From: Deltaproteobacteria bacterium
Lineage (GTDB): Bacteria > Desulfobacterota > Desulfarculia > Adiutricales > Adiutricaceae
Reading direction: 5' to 3'
Length of the DNA stretch: 64,000 nucleotides
Assembly: GCA_031276865.1 (NCBI GenBank)
Contig: JAISMF010000012.1
Coordinates: 1-64,000, forward strand
How positions within the stretch are numbered: position 1 is the first letter of the stretch; every line of letters starts with the position of its first letter. This document shows positions 56,501 through 64,000 of this stretch, in pieces. Under the pieces are notes generated by a model that saw only the letters and a list, made by a program, of their open reading frames with translations, made no database searches and was not told where the DNA came from. Made by a program: the position numbers and the translations under genes.

Positions 56501-58714
56501 AGCTCCCCCGTCGTCTCCCTGGAGGCCCTGGCGGCGGGGGATCTGGGCCGGGTCGTCGCCCGGCTGGAGGGGCTGGAATCCAATCCGGCGTCTTTCACGG
56601 GCCTGGAGGGCGGCGACTACGTCTTGGAAAGCGCGGAAAAGGTCCTTTTCAAGGAGGAGGCGGGGGAGGTCTCCTTTAGGCTTTATTTCAACGGCTCCCC
56701 TTTAGGGGAAAACGCGGCGGTGGAGCTGATCCAGATCGTCCCCCCCGGCGGCCGCCCGGCCCTCGGGCTGGAGAACCCCTATTTCACCGACTCCCTCGGA
56801 TTCGTCGCCGTTAGGGAGTTGACGCCCCGGGGCGAGGGGGACGCGCTGGAAATCCGGGCCCGCGTCATGGGGAGCCTCACCAACTCCGTCTTTTTCAGCC
56901 TTAAGGAGAGGGAGCGCGTTTTAAGCCTCCAGGCCGCCCCCAGCGGGCTGGACTACCCGCTCCCGGCGGAAATCGTCCTCTTTCCGCTCATGAACGGGGA
57001 GAGGCTTCCCGCCGGAACCGTCTTAAGTTTGAAAGGCGATCGGGAGTCTTTTCAAAATCTTCCGGAAAGCGCCCCGGTGAACGGGGACGGGGAAATAATC
57101 CTCGGAGGCGTCGTTCCCTTGAAAGCCTCCGGAACCTTGAAGCTTTGGGCGGAGAGCGGAACGCTCGTTTCCAACGAGGTTTATTTCGAGATCCGGGACT
57201 ATGGCGCCTACTCCCTTTCGGCCTCCCGGGACGCCCTCGAGCTGGGCGAGCCCGTCGAGGTGGTTTTCAGCCTCTTTCATGACGAAACGAGCCTTCCGGA
57301 AGGCGCGGAAGTGTTTTTAATCGAGGAAAACGCCGGCGACTTTTCCGGCATCCTGAACCCCTATCTCACCGACTCCCGGGGAAGGATAATTCTCGAGGCG
57401 CTGGCCGCGAAAAGATCCCCCGGTCCCTTGAAAATCAGAGCCCGGATAAACGGGCGCCTCACGAACCCGGCGATCTTCCAGGTGACGGAAAAGGCCCCCT
57501 CCACCCTCACCCTCACCGTGAGTCCGGACGCGGTTAAATTCCTGGAGGAGAACGCCGTCCGCTTCGACGTTCGCCTGGACGGCCATAGGCTCGAAGCCGG
57601 AGACGGGGCGGAGTTTCTCTTCTTGGCGGAGGAGTTTTTAAACCTCCCCGCGGAGGGGACGATAGACGCCTCCGGCTCCATAAACGTTTCGAACCTCGTC
57701 CCCTTGAAAGAGGGTCTTTTAAGCGGGATCAGGGTTTCCCGGGCCGGGTTGGTCTCAAACGAGGTGAGGCTGATCTCCCTCAAGGACGGACCCTTGACCC
57801 TCGCGGCCGATAAAAACTCCCTGGAGGCCTTGAAACCCGAAAGGGTGCTCTTCACCCTCAGCCACAAGGGCGTTCCCCTGCCCCGGGGAGTCCCCGTCTC
57901 CTTCCAGGAGGACTCCCCGGGGGGCTTCGCCCCCCTGGGGGAGGGATACCTCACCGGCGAGGGGGGGACGGTGGAGGTGGGGGATCTAACCGCCTTGAAA
58001 AGCTCCGGCCAGTGGGGACTCCACGCCCTGGCGGGGGGGGTCGCCACCAACTCGGTCTCCTTCGCCCCGTTTTCAAGCGGACCCCTGGCGTTGGAGGCGG
58101 CGCCCGCGATTCTTCCCTTCCTGCGGGAGACGGAGGCGCGGTTCACGGTCGCGCTTGACGGGATCCCCCTAGAAAGCGGAGAGAGGCTGAACCTCCATTT
58201 CGACGCGGGGGATCTCGCGGCCGGAAGCCTGGAAGTCGTGGTCGGAGCCGGGGGGGCTTTTACGGAGACCTTGAAGCCCCTTTCGCCCCTGGGCCCCCTT
58301 CCGGCGAGGGTTTCCGCGGGAAACCTCGGATCCAACGAGGTCTTCTTCCAAGTCCTGATAGATCCCGACGCCTTCTCCGTGAAGACGAAGATGAATCCGG
58401 ATCTTTCCGGCTCCGAAGGCTACGCCGGTTTGGAACACCCGGTGGATTCCTGCGCCCTCTTCCAGGCGGAGTTCCAATTCAGCTACCTGGGCCTGCCCCT
58501 GGCCAACACCCCCTTGCGGATCTACGGCCTGGGCTTCCGCGGCGAGGGGGAGCTCCTCGAAACCGACGGGGAGGGGAAGATCCGTTCCGAAGTCTTCTAC
58601 GACGCCCTTGACGAGGACTACTTCCTGGAGCATCCCAGCTACCGGGCCCTCCTGGGCGAAACCTGGATCCCCTTCGTCGGACCCGAACCCGCGAGCTTCT
58701 TCGAGTGCCCGTGA
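53597..58714 (+). CDS. Inverse autotransporter (invasin/intimin-like, type Ve) giant surface adhesin
   Basis: 1705 residues. The N-terminal hydrophobic signal ends FPASGC (Cys37), so it may be lipidated or simply signal-cleaved. Residues 130-330 form two small beta-rich segments; 330-440 are linker. About 455-675 is the inverse autotransporter barrel: HGKAQVGLFLDRDGKT, FLLQPFYDD, FLQTGARIGSDRKNLHLGLG, MGANLFLDREMEGGHFRGGF, EISANAYFPLGPF and GYDLRI follow the intimin/invasin barrel in order. After it come seven or so Ig/Big-like repeats of ~110 residues, many ending SNEVxF or TNSVxF (about 730-1590), and a C-terminal domain holding two Cys (DSCALF, FFECP). LysM is absent. It lies between ardC and dotL, flanked by terminators, so it has its own transcript. 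Likely an adhesin for cell contact. Confidence 0.9.
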   Translation: MSAPADPRFKARGPLYSRALLFPVLLCLALSFPASGCQPGKPEEGARAGAGNASRDAGEIDLGASFRAAKEARRVNPPFGEKSVADRFLKKAPRKAAEARKGAPGRKKPETGAAEKTPDAKNRGLGEDGDDGADAEIVSLDAGAPGEARDLRFRILVGGGPPPFGSLFEISGSENLSPVFPGPARTGRDGVFVLPSARIPDPGAPSFLRVLHQGREIRARVGLAAAGCGITLEETRENPRGSFELKLRATFSGGGTRGKKGKNVRADGRIPLRFFKNPNFPNLRTAERLTDPSGRLLLKGLKINDREARITAFVAGRCRAEFSPFPENGDPAPPSGESFREGEASPGSPLRGAQQKAPEKSRENASGEKGDPPRPGAADGSRGSVKGFGGNETSPGVSGRAKAGFLEEKVLELLDETARSLPAGGTLPAKGGRGGNAPDAADLALRRGSERLSGALGGWFSRHGKAQVGLFLDRDGKTRGNAFLLQPFYDDLKNTAFLQTGARIGSDRKNLHLGLGFRRRAGENSLMGANLFLDREMEGGHFRGGFGLEFFHDLTEISANAYFPLGPFRESKKFPGALERPAGGYDLRILSATPFYDKVKLSLAYERWRGSFLEGRGLETASADPKRASSSFSYGVRFNPWRFLTLSLEKSAGGVSRGLSARLLFNLDFLRGGADAPAGGGPGEGAVDLNRFEFVNRRYDLPLEFKAAKEYVVSLHSLLAGTVCLKVQNSLGVPWRQTPVKILPLSPGFSILDEVALTERSLFTTDEGGVVCAALRSGGEADRGTILAEAGDGRETFTLPLDPEGASPPLPEGGAARVEYLKEEDGVHLFRVVDARGEPQNGTGVQVADDSPAVLILEPATETEAEFFLSGPDGIFGLKAESSDPRQTEAVLLISPEGGEPARFVLPLNHLLSLSAAPTALPPREETEVKFRLLLNGRPPAPGLPYVLAAESPLIRGLPFEGLTGDGDSSPVVSLEALAAGDLGRVVARLEGLESNPASFTGLEGGDYVLESAEKVLFKEEAGEVSFRLYFNGSPLGENAAVELIQIVPPGGRPALGLENPYFTDSLGFVAVRELTPRGEGDALEIRARVMGSLTNSVFFSLKERERVLSLQAAPSGLDYPLPAEIVLFPLMNGERLPAGTVLSLKGDRESFQNLPESAPVNGDGEIILGGVVPLKASGTLKLWAESGTLVSNEVYFEIRDYGAYSLSASRDALELGEPVEVVFSLFHDETSLPEGAEVFLIEENAGDFSGILNPYLTDSRGRIILEALAAKRSPGPLKIRARINGRLTNPAIFQVTEKAPSTLTLTVSPDAVKFLEENAVRFDVRLDGHRLEAGDGAEFLFLAEEFLNLPAEGTIDASGSINVSNLVPLKEGLLSGIRVSRAGLVSNEVRLISLKDGPLTLAADKNSLEALKPERVLFTLSHKGVPLPRGVPVSFQEDSPGGFAPLGEGYLTGEGGTVEVGDLTALKSSGQWGLHALAGGVATNSVSFAPFSSGPLALEAAPAILPFLRETEARFTVALDGIPLESGERLNLHFDAGDLAAGSLEVVVGAGGAFTETLKPLSPLGPLPARVSAGNLGSNEVFFQVLIDPDAFSVKTKMNPDLSGSEGYAGLEHPVDSCALFQAEFQFSYLGLPLANTPLRIYGLGFRGEGELLETDGEGKIRSEVFYDALDEDYFLEHPSYRALLGETWIPFVGPEPASFFECP

Positions 58715-58724
58715 AAAAGCCGCT

Positions 58725-58768
58725 CCCCGCCCGTCCGGCCTTCGGCGGCGAAGGCCGGACGGGCGGGG
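58725..58768. terminator. Perfect 19-bp GC hairpin after the adhesin gene
   Basis: CCCCGCCCGTCCGGCCTTC (58725-58743) and its exact complement (58750-58768) with a 6-base loop, 10 bases beyond the adhesin stop. It is followed by CTTATCG without a long U-tract. A very stable structure: terminator, or conceivably a DNA-level recombination or nicking site. Confidence 0.65.
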
Positions 58769-58907
58769 CTTATCGATTCCCGGCCCCGGCCTCGCTCCGG
58801 AGCCTCGGGCTCGCGGGATTTCGAAGAAAAGGGGCCCCCCCCTGGATAATCGGGCCGGAGGGAGGCTTTCGGCCGCGAGCGGGAAAAACGAACAAAGGAG
58901 GCGAATT

Positions 58908-60749
58908 TTGCGCCACGCCCCTCCCCTCAAGGGCCTGGATCCCAAGGAATGCGCCGACCGCCGGAAGCTCGCCCGGGACGTCCGGAGCCTCTCCGCGAGG
59001 CTCCTCGCCTTCCTCGGAGAGCGGGAAAGGCTTTCGCCGATCCTCTTCATCCTGGCCCTTTCCGGCTTCCTTTTCCCCTCTTTAAGCTTCCCCCTCTTCT
59101 TCTTATTCCTCCTCCTTTCCGCGAGGTGCCTGGTTCTTTCCGGAAGCCGGGGGCTTCCCTTCCGTTTGCCTTCCGAGGCCGAAAGGGCGGATCCCAACTC
59201 GCCCGGACCCGGGCACCGGAGTCTGAACCGGGCCGCCGGGGTGATATTTCTGGGAAACGATAAAAGCGTGGGCGCGGAGCTGTGGCTGGAGAACAAGGAC
59301 ATTTTAGCCCACATGCTTCTTTTGGGCACCACCGGCTCGGGGAAGACCGCGGCTTTGACCTCCCTGGCCTTCAACGCCCTGGCCACGGGATCGGGTCTTT
59401 TCTACATCGACCCCAAGGCCGTCTCCCGGCTCAACATGGAGATCTGGCAGATGGCCAGGATGCTGGGCCGCGACGACGATTTTCGGGTTCTAAACTACGC
59501 CACCCGCGACCCCGGATCCAAAACGATCCGCCTCTCCAACACCATGAACCCCTTCGCCCTGGGACACGCGGACGCCCTGGCCCAGGTCTTGGGATCCCTC
59601 ATCCCGCCCTCCCACGGTTCCGGAAACTCCATCTTCGCCGACAAGGCCATGGCCTTGATCTCCGGCTTGATGTACGCCCTGTGCGACCTGAGAGACAAGG
59701 GCGAGTTGAGGCTCTCGGTTAAAAAGATCAGGGAACGCCTCTCCGCCTCCAAATGCCTGGAGCTTTTAGGCGATCCCAGGCTTTCGACCGCGAGCCGGGA
59801 GGCTTTGAAGGCCGCCCTCTTGAACTGCAACTTCTCGGAAAACGCCTTCGTGAACAAAAAAGAGCAGCCCCAGGCCTTCTACGAGCAGTACGGCTACGCC
59901 CAGAGCTACTTCGGTCGGGCCCTTTCGAGCCTCACCGACACCTACGAGCACATCTACGGGGTGGAGAACGGGGAGGTGGACTTCCAGGACGTGATTTTGA
60001 ACCGGCGGATCCTCCTCGCCCTCCTCCCCTCCATGGAAAAAAGCCCCACCGAGCTTTCAAGCCTGGGGAAGATCACCCTCTCGAGTTTGAAAAACGCCGC
60101 GGCCACCGGATTGGGGCTCGCGATCGAGGGCCGGGCGGAGGATGTCCTATCCTCCCTGCCCACGGATTTCCAGGGGACGGGTCCCTTTTTAAGCGTCGTG
60201 GACGAGTACTCGGCCATAGTGACCCCGGGGTTCGAGATGCTTTTAACCCAGGGCCGGGGCCTCGGCATGGCCACCATCGTGGCCAGCCAGGACTACGCCG
60301 GAATAGTCGAGGCCGACCCCAAGGGGGCGCAGCAGATAGTCGCGAACACCAACGTGAAGGTTTTCATGAAACTGGCCGAGGCCGAGAAGACCTGGCAGCT
60401 TTTAAGCGGCCTCGCGGGGGAAGAGCTGGTGATGGAGACCGGAGGCTACAAGCTGGACTCCGACTCCGCCTTTTCCGTCTACCGGGACGCAGCCGGTTCT
60501 CAAGCCGTGAAGCGGCCCCTGGCGGCCTTGAAGGATCTCCTGGAGCAAAACGAGGGGGAGGCCCACTGCCTCCTGGGCGCTAAATTGGCCCGGGCCGACC
60601 TCTTTCACGCCGGAGTGAAAGTCGAAGGGGCCGTCATGAGGGTCCCCAGGCTTTTGGAGATGGATCCCTTAACGGACGGAAACCACCCGGCCCCGGCGTC
60701 TTCCAAGGAGCTTCAACGGCATGCGAGCCGAGGCGAGACCGACCCCTGA
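58908..60749 (+). CDS. dotL: Type IV coupling protein DotL (IcmO/TrbC)
   Basis: 613 residues from the TTG at 58908, with a perfect AAAGGAGG six bases upstream; the open frame further upstream lacks any such site. Two N-terminal membrane helices (about 43-75) are followed by the VirD4-like ATPase: Walker A LLLGTTGSGKTAALTS (Lys146), YIDPKAVSRLNMEIW, Walker B FLSVVDEYSAIV, and IVASQDYAGIVEADP. FYEQYGYAQSYFGRALSSL is typical of DotL/TrbC. Compared with Legionella DotL (783) it lacks the C-terminal extension that binds IcmS/IcmW/LvgA, consistent with a DNA-transfer rather than effector system. It recruits substrate to the channel with DotM. Confidence 0.94.
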   Translation: MRHAPPLKGLDPKECADRRKLARDVRSLSARLLAFLGERERLSPILFILALSGFLFPSLSFPLFFLFLLLSARCLVLSGSRGLPFRLPSEAERADPNSPGPGHRSLNRAAGVIFLGNDKSVGAELWLENKDILAHMLLLGTTGSGKTAALTSLAFNALATGSGLFYIDPKAVSRLNMEIWQMARMLGRDDDFRVLNYATRDPGSKTIRLSNTMNPFALGHADALAQVLGSLIPPSHGSGNSIFADKAMALISGLMYALCDLRDKGELRLSVKKIRERLSASKCLELLGDPRLSTASREALKAALLNCNFSENAFVNKKEQPQAFYEQYGYAQSYFGRALSSLTDTYEHIYGVENGEVDFQDVILNRRILLALLPSMEKSPTELSSLGKITLSSLKNAAATGLGLAIEGRAEDVLSSLPTDFQGTGPFLSVVDEYSAIVTPGFEMLLTQGRGLGMATIVASQDYAGIVEADPKGAQQIVANTNVKVFMKLAEAEKTWQLLSGLAGEELVMETGGYKLDSDSAFSVYRDAAGSQAVKRPLAALKDLLEQNEGEAHCLLGAKLARADLFHAGVKVEGAVMRVPRLLEMDPLTDGNHPAPASSKELQRHASRGETDP

Positions 60750-60796
60750 GGAGGGGCCTCGCCGCGGACAGAAGCGGGAATCGTGACGAGGGGATT

Positions 60797-60988
60797 ATGA
60801 AACTCGAAAGGGAGCGGACGGGCGGGGACGGAGAGGCGGAGGCGGCGAAGGGGAACGGAGAGGCGGGGCTTTGCGGAATCGACCAGTCGAGCGGGAAAAA
60901 CCGGGGGGAGGATTATCACCGGGAAAAATGGGAAAAGCGGGAAAAGGTGGAAAAACAGGGACCATCGACCGAAACGAGCGGGCGATAA
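60797..60988 (+). CDS. Possible small hydrophilic protein
   Basis: 63 codons with GAGGGG a few bases before the ATG. The product is Lys/Glu/Gly-rich, without hydrophobic core or known motif. It follows dotL by 47 bases. It could be a short gene at the end of the transfer operon or a chance frame; I cannot distinguish these. Confidence 0.25.
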   Translation: MKLERERTGGDGEAEAAKGNGEAGLCGIDQSSGKNRGEDYHREKWEKREKVEKQGPSTETSGR

Positions 60989-61715
60989 AATGGCGGCTTC
61001 CAGGTTTTTCCGAAGGTCGAAGCCCCCTCCCTCAAAAGCCTAAGCATCGGCGCCGGCCGAAATCTTTTGGCCTTGGGCGCCGCCTCGGCGATTCAAAGGG
61101 AATGAATGCGCTTCGGGCCGGTGAGGAGCGGGCGGAAAAATCGTTGCGTCAGGCGCCGCTCGCACTCCGTCATCGGAAAACGGCGAGGGAAAGATTACGC
61201 GCCTGAGCATCTCAGGCGTTGCCGATAAAAGAGCTCCTTTTAGGCAAAATATGAGCGTAATACGGATCTAAATACTTTTAATTAAAATATTTATAATAAA
61301 TATACTAATATTATTGATATATACATACTATTTTAAAATAAAAACTAATAATAATTGTGTTAATTTTTAATTACCACAAAAATCAAACACGCCGGACTTT
61401 TCCTGCTTTAAGCTTTGACATCTTTACCCAAATAGAGTAGTATTAACTAGATTGCTACAACATATTGTCCACAAATTTTTATTGTCAAAAAAAATAAACT
61501 ATACTATACTTACAAATGCAGCATGTCCGGTATCGTAATTTATTATCCTTTTATCCCTTATTTTAAACATTTTATATTAAGTTATTTTTATTATATATAT
61601 CAATATTATTTTTATTTAATATTAAATAATTTATTTTCATATTTTTTCTACAAGTCAGACACAACGCATCGCCGTCACTTTTAAAGAAACAACCATCTTT
61701 CATTGGATTTGTCTT
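60989..61715. other. Boundary from GC-rich transfer cluster to AT-rich island
   Basis: No gene supported. GC-rich sequence ends near 61240; from there to the methyltransferase start the DNA is strongly AT-rich, with tracts such as TTTATAATAAATATAC. TTGTCCACAAAT near 61467 resembles the TTGTCCACAATA end of the MITE-like element at 4776, but no matching second end was found. Promoters for the methyltransferase are likely here but cannot be singled out in such AT-rich DNA. Confidence 0.55.
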
Positions 61716-62792
61716 ATGACACACTCACAACCAAATTTAATGAATAAACCAAGACATATATCCCTTTTTTCTGGGTGCGGCGGGCTTGATCTCGGTTTTG
61801 AGCAAGCGGGATTCAAGCGTGTTTGGGCAAATGATTTCGACAGTGACGCGCAAGCCGTGTATTCCCTCAATTTAGGCGAAATAGATAAGCGGGATATCGT
61901 CACTATTATAGAAGATGAAATACCTGACGGAGATATACTTACTGCGGGATTTCCATGTCAACCATTTTCAAACGCTGGAAATAGAAAAGGCATCATGGAC
62001 CCACGCGGAATGCTTTATAAAGAATGCTTGAGAATTATTAAGAAAAAAATGCCAAAGGCCATTCTTTTTGAAAATGTGAAAGGTTTATTGTCTACGCACC
62101 ATTCTGACGGAAGAAATATAGTTGATGTTATTAAAGATGATTTATCTAAAATAAATTCTTTAGGTTATAATGTAACTCATGAACTTGTCAACGCTTCCGA
62201 TTATGAAGTTCCGCAAAATAGAGAAAGAGTGTTGTTTGTTGGCATTCGTAAAGATTTAAATCTATCTTTCGAATTCCCGTTTAAACTTAGAAAAGACCAA
62301 TTGACACTCCGTCATGTATTAAGTGTAACTAAAGATATTCCAGACCAAATAGACTGGCCTTTATCGCCTCAAGCTTCACAAATGGTTAACTATATTCCTG
62401 AGGGCGGATCGTGGAAAGATGTTCCATATGAGTTCCTAGCGCCACGTTTTAGAAAAATCAGGGATAACATGAAAAAATATCATTCCCCTAATTTCTATAG
62501 ACGCTTCTCTCGCAATGAAATATGCGGCACTATAACGGCTTCCGCACAACCGGAAAATTGCGGTATTATTCATCCTACTAAAAATAGGCGATTTACTATC
62601 CGAGAAATCGCACGCATTCAAACTTTCCCTGATGATTTTAAATTTATTACAAAAACTAATCGTGATATTGTAGCTATGTATAAGCTTATTGGAAACGCCG
62701 TTCCAGTTACTTTAGCTTATCATATAGCATTGTCTATTATGAAACAAGTCTTTAAAAATCCTAAACAAAAATTAAAAAGAGAATTGTTTTAA
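61716..62792 (+). CDS. DNA (cytosine-5-)-methyltransferase, orphan or restriction-modification type
   Basis: 358 residues, standard C5 length for a small enzyme. Motif I SLFSGCGGLDLGFEQAG, motif IV GFPCQPFSNAG with catalytic Cys, motif VI FENVKGL, motif VIII QNRERVLFVG, the target-recognition region about 190-280, motif IX RRFTIREIARIQTFPDDF and motif X YKLIGNAVPVTLA are all present, so the enzyme looks active. It transfers methyl from SAM to cytosine C5. ATG at 61716 is used; the ATG eight codons later (61740) is equally close to the first motif. Composition is AT-rich, unlike the transfer cluster. Its stop overlaps the next start (TAATG). Confidence 0.95.
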   Translation: MTHSQPNLMNKPRHISLFSGCGGLDLGFEQAGFKRVWANDFDSDAQAVYSLNLGEIDKRDIVTIIEDEIPDGDILTAGFPCQPFSNAGNRKGIMDPRGMLYKECLRIIKKKMPKAILFENVKGLLSTHHSDGRNIVDVIKDDLSKINSLGYNVTHELVNASDYEVPQNRERVLFVGIRKDLNLSFEFPFKLRKDQLTLRHVLSVTKDIPDQIDWPLSPQASQMVNYIPEGGSWKDVPYEFLAPRFRKIRDNMKKYHSPNFYRRFSRNEICGTITASAQPENCGIIHPTKNRRFTIREIARIQTFPDDFKFITKTNRDIVAMYKLIGNAVPVTLAYHIALSIMKQVFKNPKQKLKRELF

Positions 62793-64000
62793 TGGATACG
62801 GATAAAGCGTATTTATTTGGTTTAATTATCGGAGGCAGCGTTTGGGGTAGCGCCAATGATAATTTTCAAATTCGTCTACCGTATAGGAAATGGGGCTCGT
62901 TACAGCACAATCCACAAAGAGTTGGCGAAATTGGGTATGATATTATGAATGTTGTCATACCAATGTTCGAAAATAAATATAATATCAATGCAACCTATAA
63001 ACAAAATGAATATGAATGGCTTGTTAAATGCAAAGGTGATTTAACAAACTTAAAACAAGATTTATTGTTTTACGGTATAGCGCCGGAAGGGAAAATACTT
63101 AAAACAGTAAAACTAACTCCGATTATTTCAGAACTCGTTGATGATAATTTAAAACGTCGATTTATTGCAGGAATTGCCGATACTATATGCAGCATCAGCC
63201 CTTCACATAGACGTTTTACCGAACAATTTCAAATACTTTCTTTTGAGATCTCAGGGTTCAACTACCCTTTAGTTTGCGATCTTTGCCGATTGCTATATAG
63301 TATAAATTGCATACCCGATCAAATACTTTGGAATCATCCAAATTTTCATTCTGGAAATGATCCATTTTATTCTAGTTGGAAGAAAGGATTTAAATTAAGA
63401 ATTCAGCTTGACACTTTTGCTGAATATGGATCATTCGCTTTTAAATCTTGCATCGAATCAATGCGTGAAAATTTACAATTACAAAAGCAATCTCATAATT
63501 TCGTCTTATGTCCAGATCGAAAACTGAATGTTAGACCAGCTTGTATCCACCCGGCAGAACATGATATTCTTTTACCAGATAATATTCGAGGTGCTCATTA
63601 TTTACATAATCGGCATGTTTGCGCAGTATTAGGTTGCGAAAACGCTCCGTATGAACAAGTAAAATTATTATTTCAAAAATCAGGGAATTATATAATTCCT
63701 TTTCCTATAATCCATAAAGGAACAAAAGAAGAAATTGAAAATATTATTGCGAATGAATCATTATTTTCGAAACGCCAATATCATTCTAATACGATAAAAA
63801 TAAAAAAATTATACGATCTATATCAAAAAAATCATAACTATTTAATATATGGTTCTAAACCTAAAACAGGTTATCCGATTGTTAACGTTTTGAAATGCGT
63901 AGATTATCTCATCTCTGATAAGTTCGAATTAAGTAATAAACGTTCAAAGGGAAAATTTATCGATAACGTGAAAAAGAAAATTGACTTATTTCCTGATATT
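62792..64000 (+). CDS. Protein with degenerate LAGLIDADG-like motifs, possible restriction partner, 3' end outside window
   Basis: 403 codons are open to the window edge. The ATG overlaps the methyltransferase stop, so the two are translationally coupled. Residues 6-20 (AYLFGLIIGGSVWGS) and 123-136 (RFIAGIADTICSIS) look like the two LAGLIDADG helices of homing endonucleases (AYLxGLIxGDGS and FIAGxxDADGSI) at the usual spacing of ~115 residues, with a beta-rich stretch after each. In both, the catalytic acidic residue preceding the Gly is replaced (Gly15 and Ile132). Later residues (about 230-400) are Cys/His-containing and not recognised. The coupling to a methyltransferase suggests a DNA-cleaving or sequence-recognising partner; catalytic competence is uncertain. 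Confidence 0.7.
   Translation, partial: MDTDKAYLFGLIIGGSVWGSANDNFQIRLPYRKWGSLQHNPQRVGEIGYDIMNVVIPMFENKYNINATYKQNEYEWLVKCKGDLTNLKQDLLFYGIAPEGKILKTVKLTPIISELVDDNLKRRFIAGIADTICSISPSHRRFTEQFQILSFEISGFNYPLVCDLCRLLYSINCIPDQILWNHPNFHSGNDPFYSSWKKGFKLRIQLDTFAEYGSFAFKSCIESMRENLQLQKQSHNFVLCPDRKLNVRPACIHPAEHDILLPDNIRGAHYLHNRHVCAVLGCENAPYEQVKLLFQKSGNYIIPFPIIHKGTKEEIENIIANESLFSKRQYHSNTIKIKKLYDLYQKNHNYLIYGSKPKTGYPIVNVLKCVDYLISDKFELSNKRSKGKFIDNVKKKIDLFPDI

Noticed and set aside
53861-56598. Long frames antisense or out of frame within the adhesin gene
   Set aside because: Shadows of the 5.1-kb coding region, whose own frame contains the conserved barrel and Ig-like repeats.
61440-61530. Second MITE copy near the methyltransferase
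   Set aside because: Only one end-like sequence (TTGTCCACAAAT) was found; no matching inverted second end at a reasonable distance.

Overview
The window is a mosaic. The bulk (about 8.4-61.2 kb) is GC-rich; the two flanks (1-8.4 kb and 61.2-64 kb) are clearly AT-richer and look like acquired DNA. A CheA/CheW/CheR/CheB cluster with an unusual CheA, a near-complete I-type (Dot/Icm, IncI Tra/Trb-like) type IVB transfer apparatus, and clustered AAA/PD-(D/E)XK DUF1703-type proteins suggest a Gram-negative proteobacterium. I lean towards a deltaproteobacterial (Desulfobacterota), possibly host-associated, lineage, but this rests on protein style only. No rRNA or tRNA gene was recognised.

Layout. 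(1) 1-8441: three tandem paralogues of an AAA-ATPase-like/PD-(D/E)XK protein (the first truncated by the window edge), separated by two related ~2 kb non-coding or decayed spacers; each spacer plus gene is a duplicated unit. The middle paralogue has lost its Walker A lysine, and one spacer carries a MITE-like insertion. (2) 8442-11857: mostly gene-poor, with one small secreted protein gene on the minus strand. (3) 11858-18300, minus strand: receiver-like protein, cheA, cheW, cheR, cheB. CheA has two Hpt-like helical regions in which the phosphorylatable histidine appears to be replaced, plus four MshEN/GspE-N-like repeats. (4) 18302-22371: 4 kb without a convincing gene but rich in inverted repeats, just upstream of the transfer cluster. 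(5) 22372-60749, plus strand: type IVB transfer cluster in the order dotH, dotG, dotE, dotP, unknown, dotI, dotO, OB-fold protein, secreted protein, two related small-domain proteins, small acidic protein, dotA, dotD, dotC, dotB, icmT, DsbC-like, DsbC-like paralogue without the active site, periplasmic protein, dotM, OB-like protein, small acidic protein, ardC, inverse autotransporter, dotL. (6) 61.2-64 kb: AT-rich island with a C5 cytosine methyltransferase overlapping a partial gene whose product has two degenerate LAGLIDADG-like motifs.

How it works together (inference): DotC/D/H/G form the outer-membrane core, DotA/E/P/I/IcmT the inner-membrane part, DotB and DotO the energising ATPases, and DotL/DotM the coupling complex. 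ArdC and SSB/OB-fold proteins would protect or handle incoming single-stranded DNA, and the giant inverse autotransporter would act as a surface adhesin, perhaps for mating-pair contact. This is most easily read as a conjugative element rather than an effector-only system, although no relaxase, integrase or origin was identified in the window. DotF, DotJ, DotK, DotN, IcmQ/R/S/W and IcmF/DotU were not recognised.
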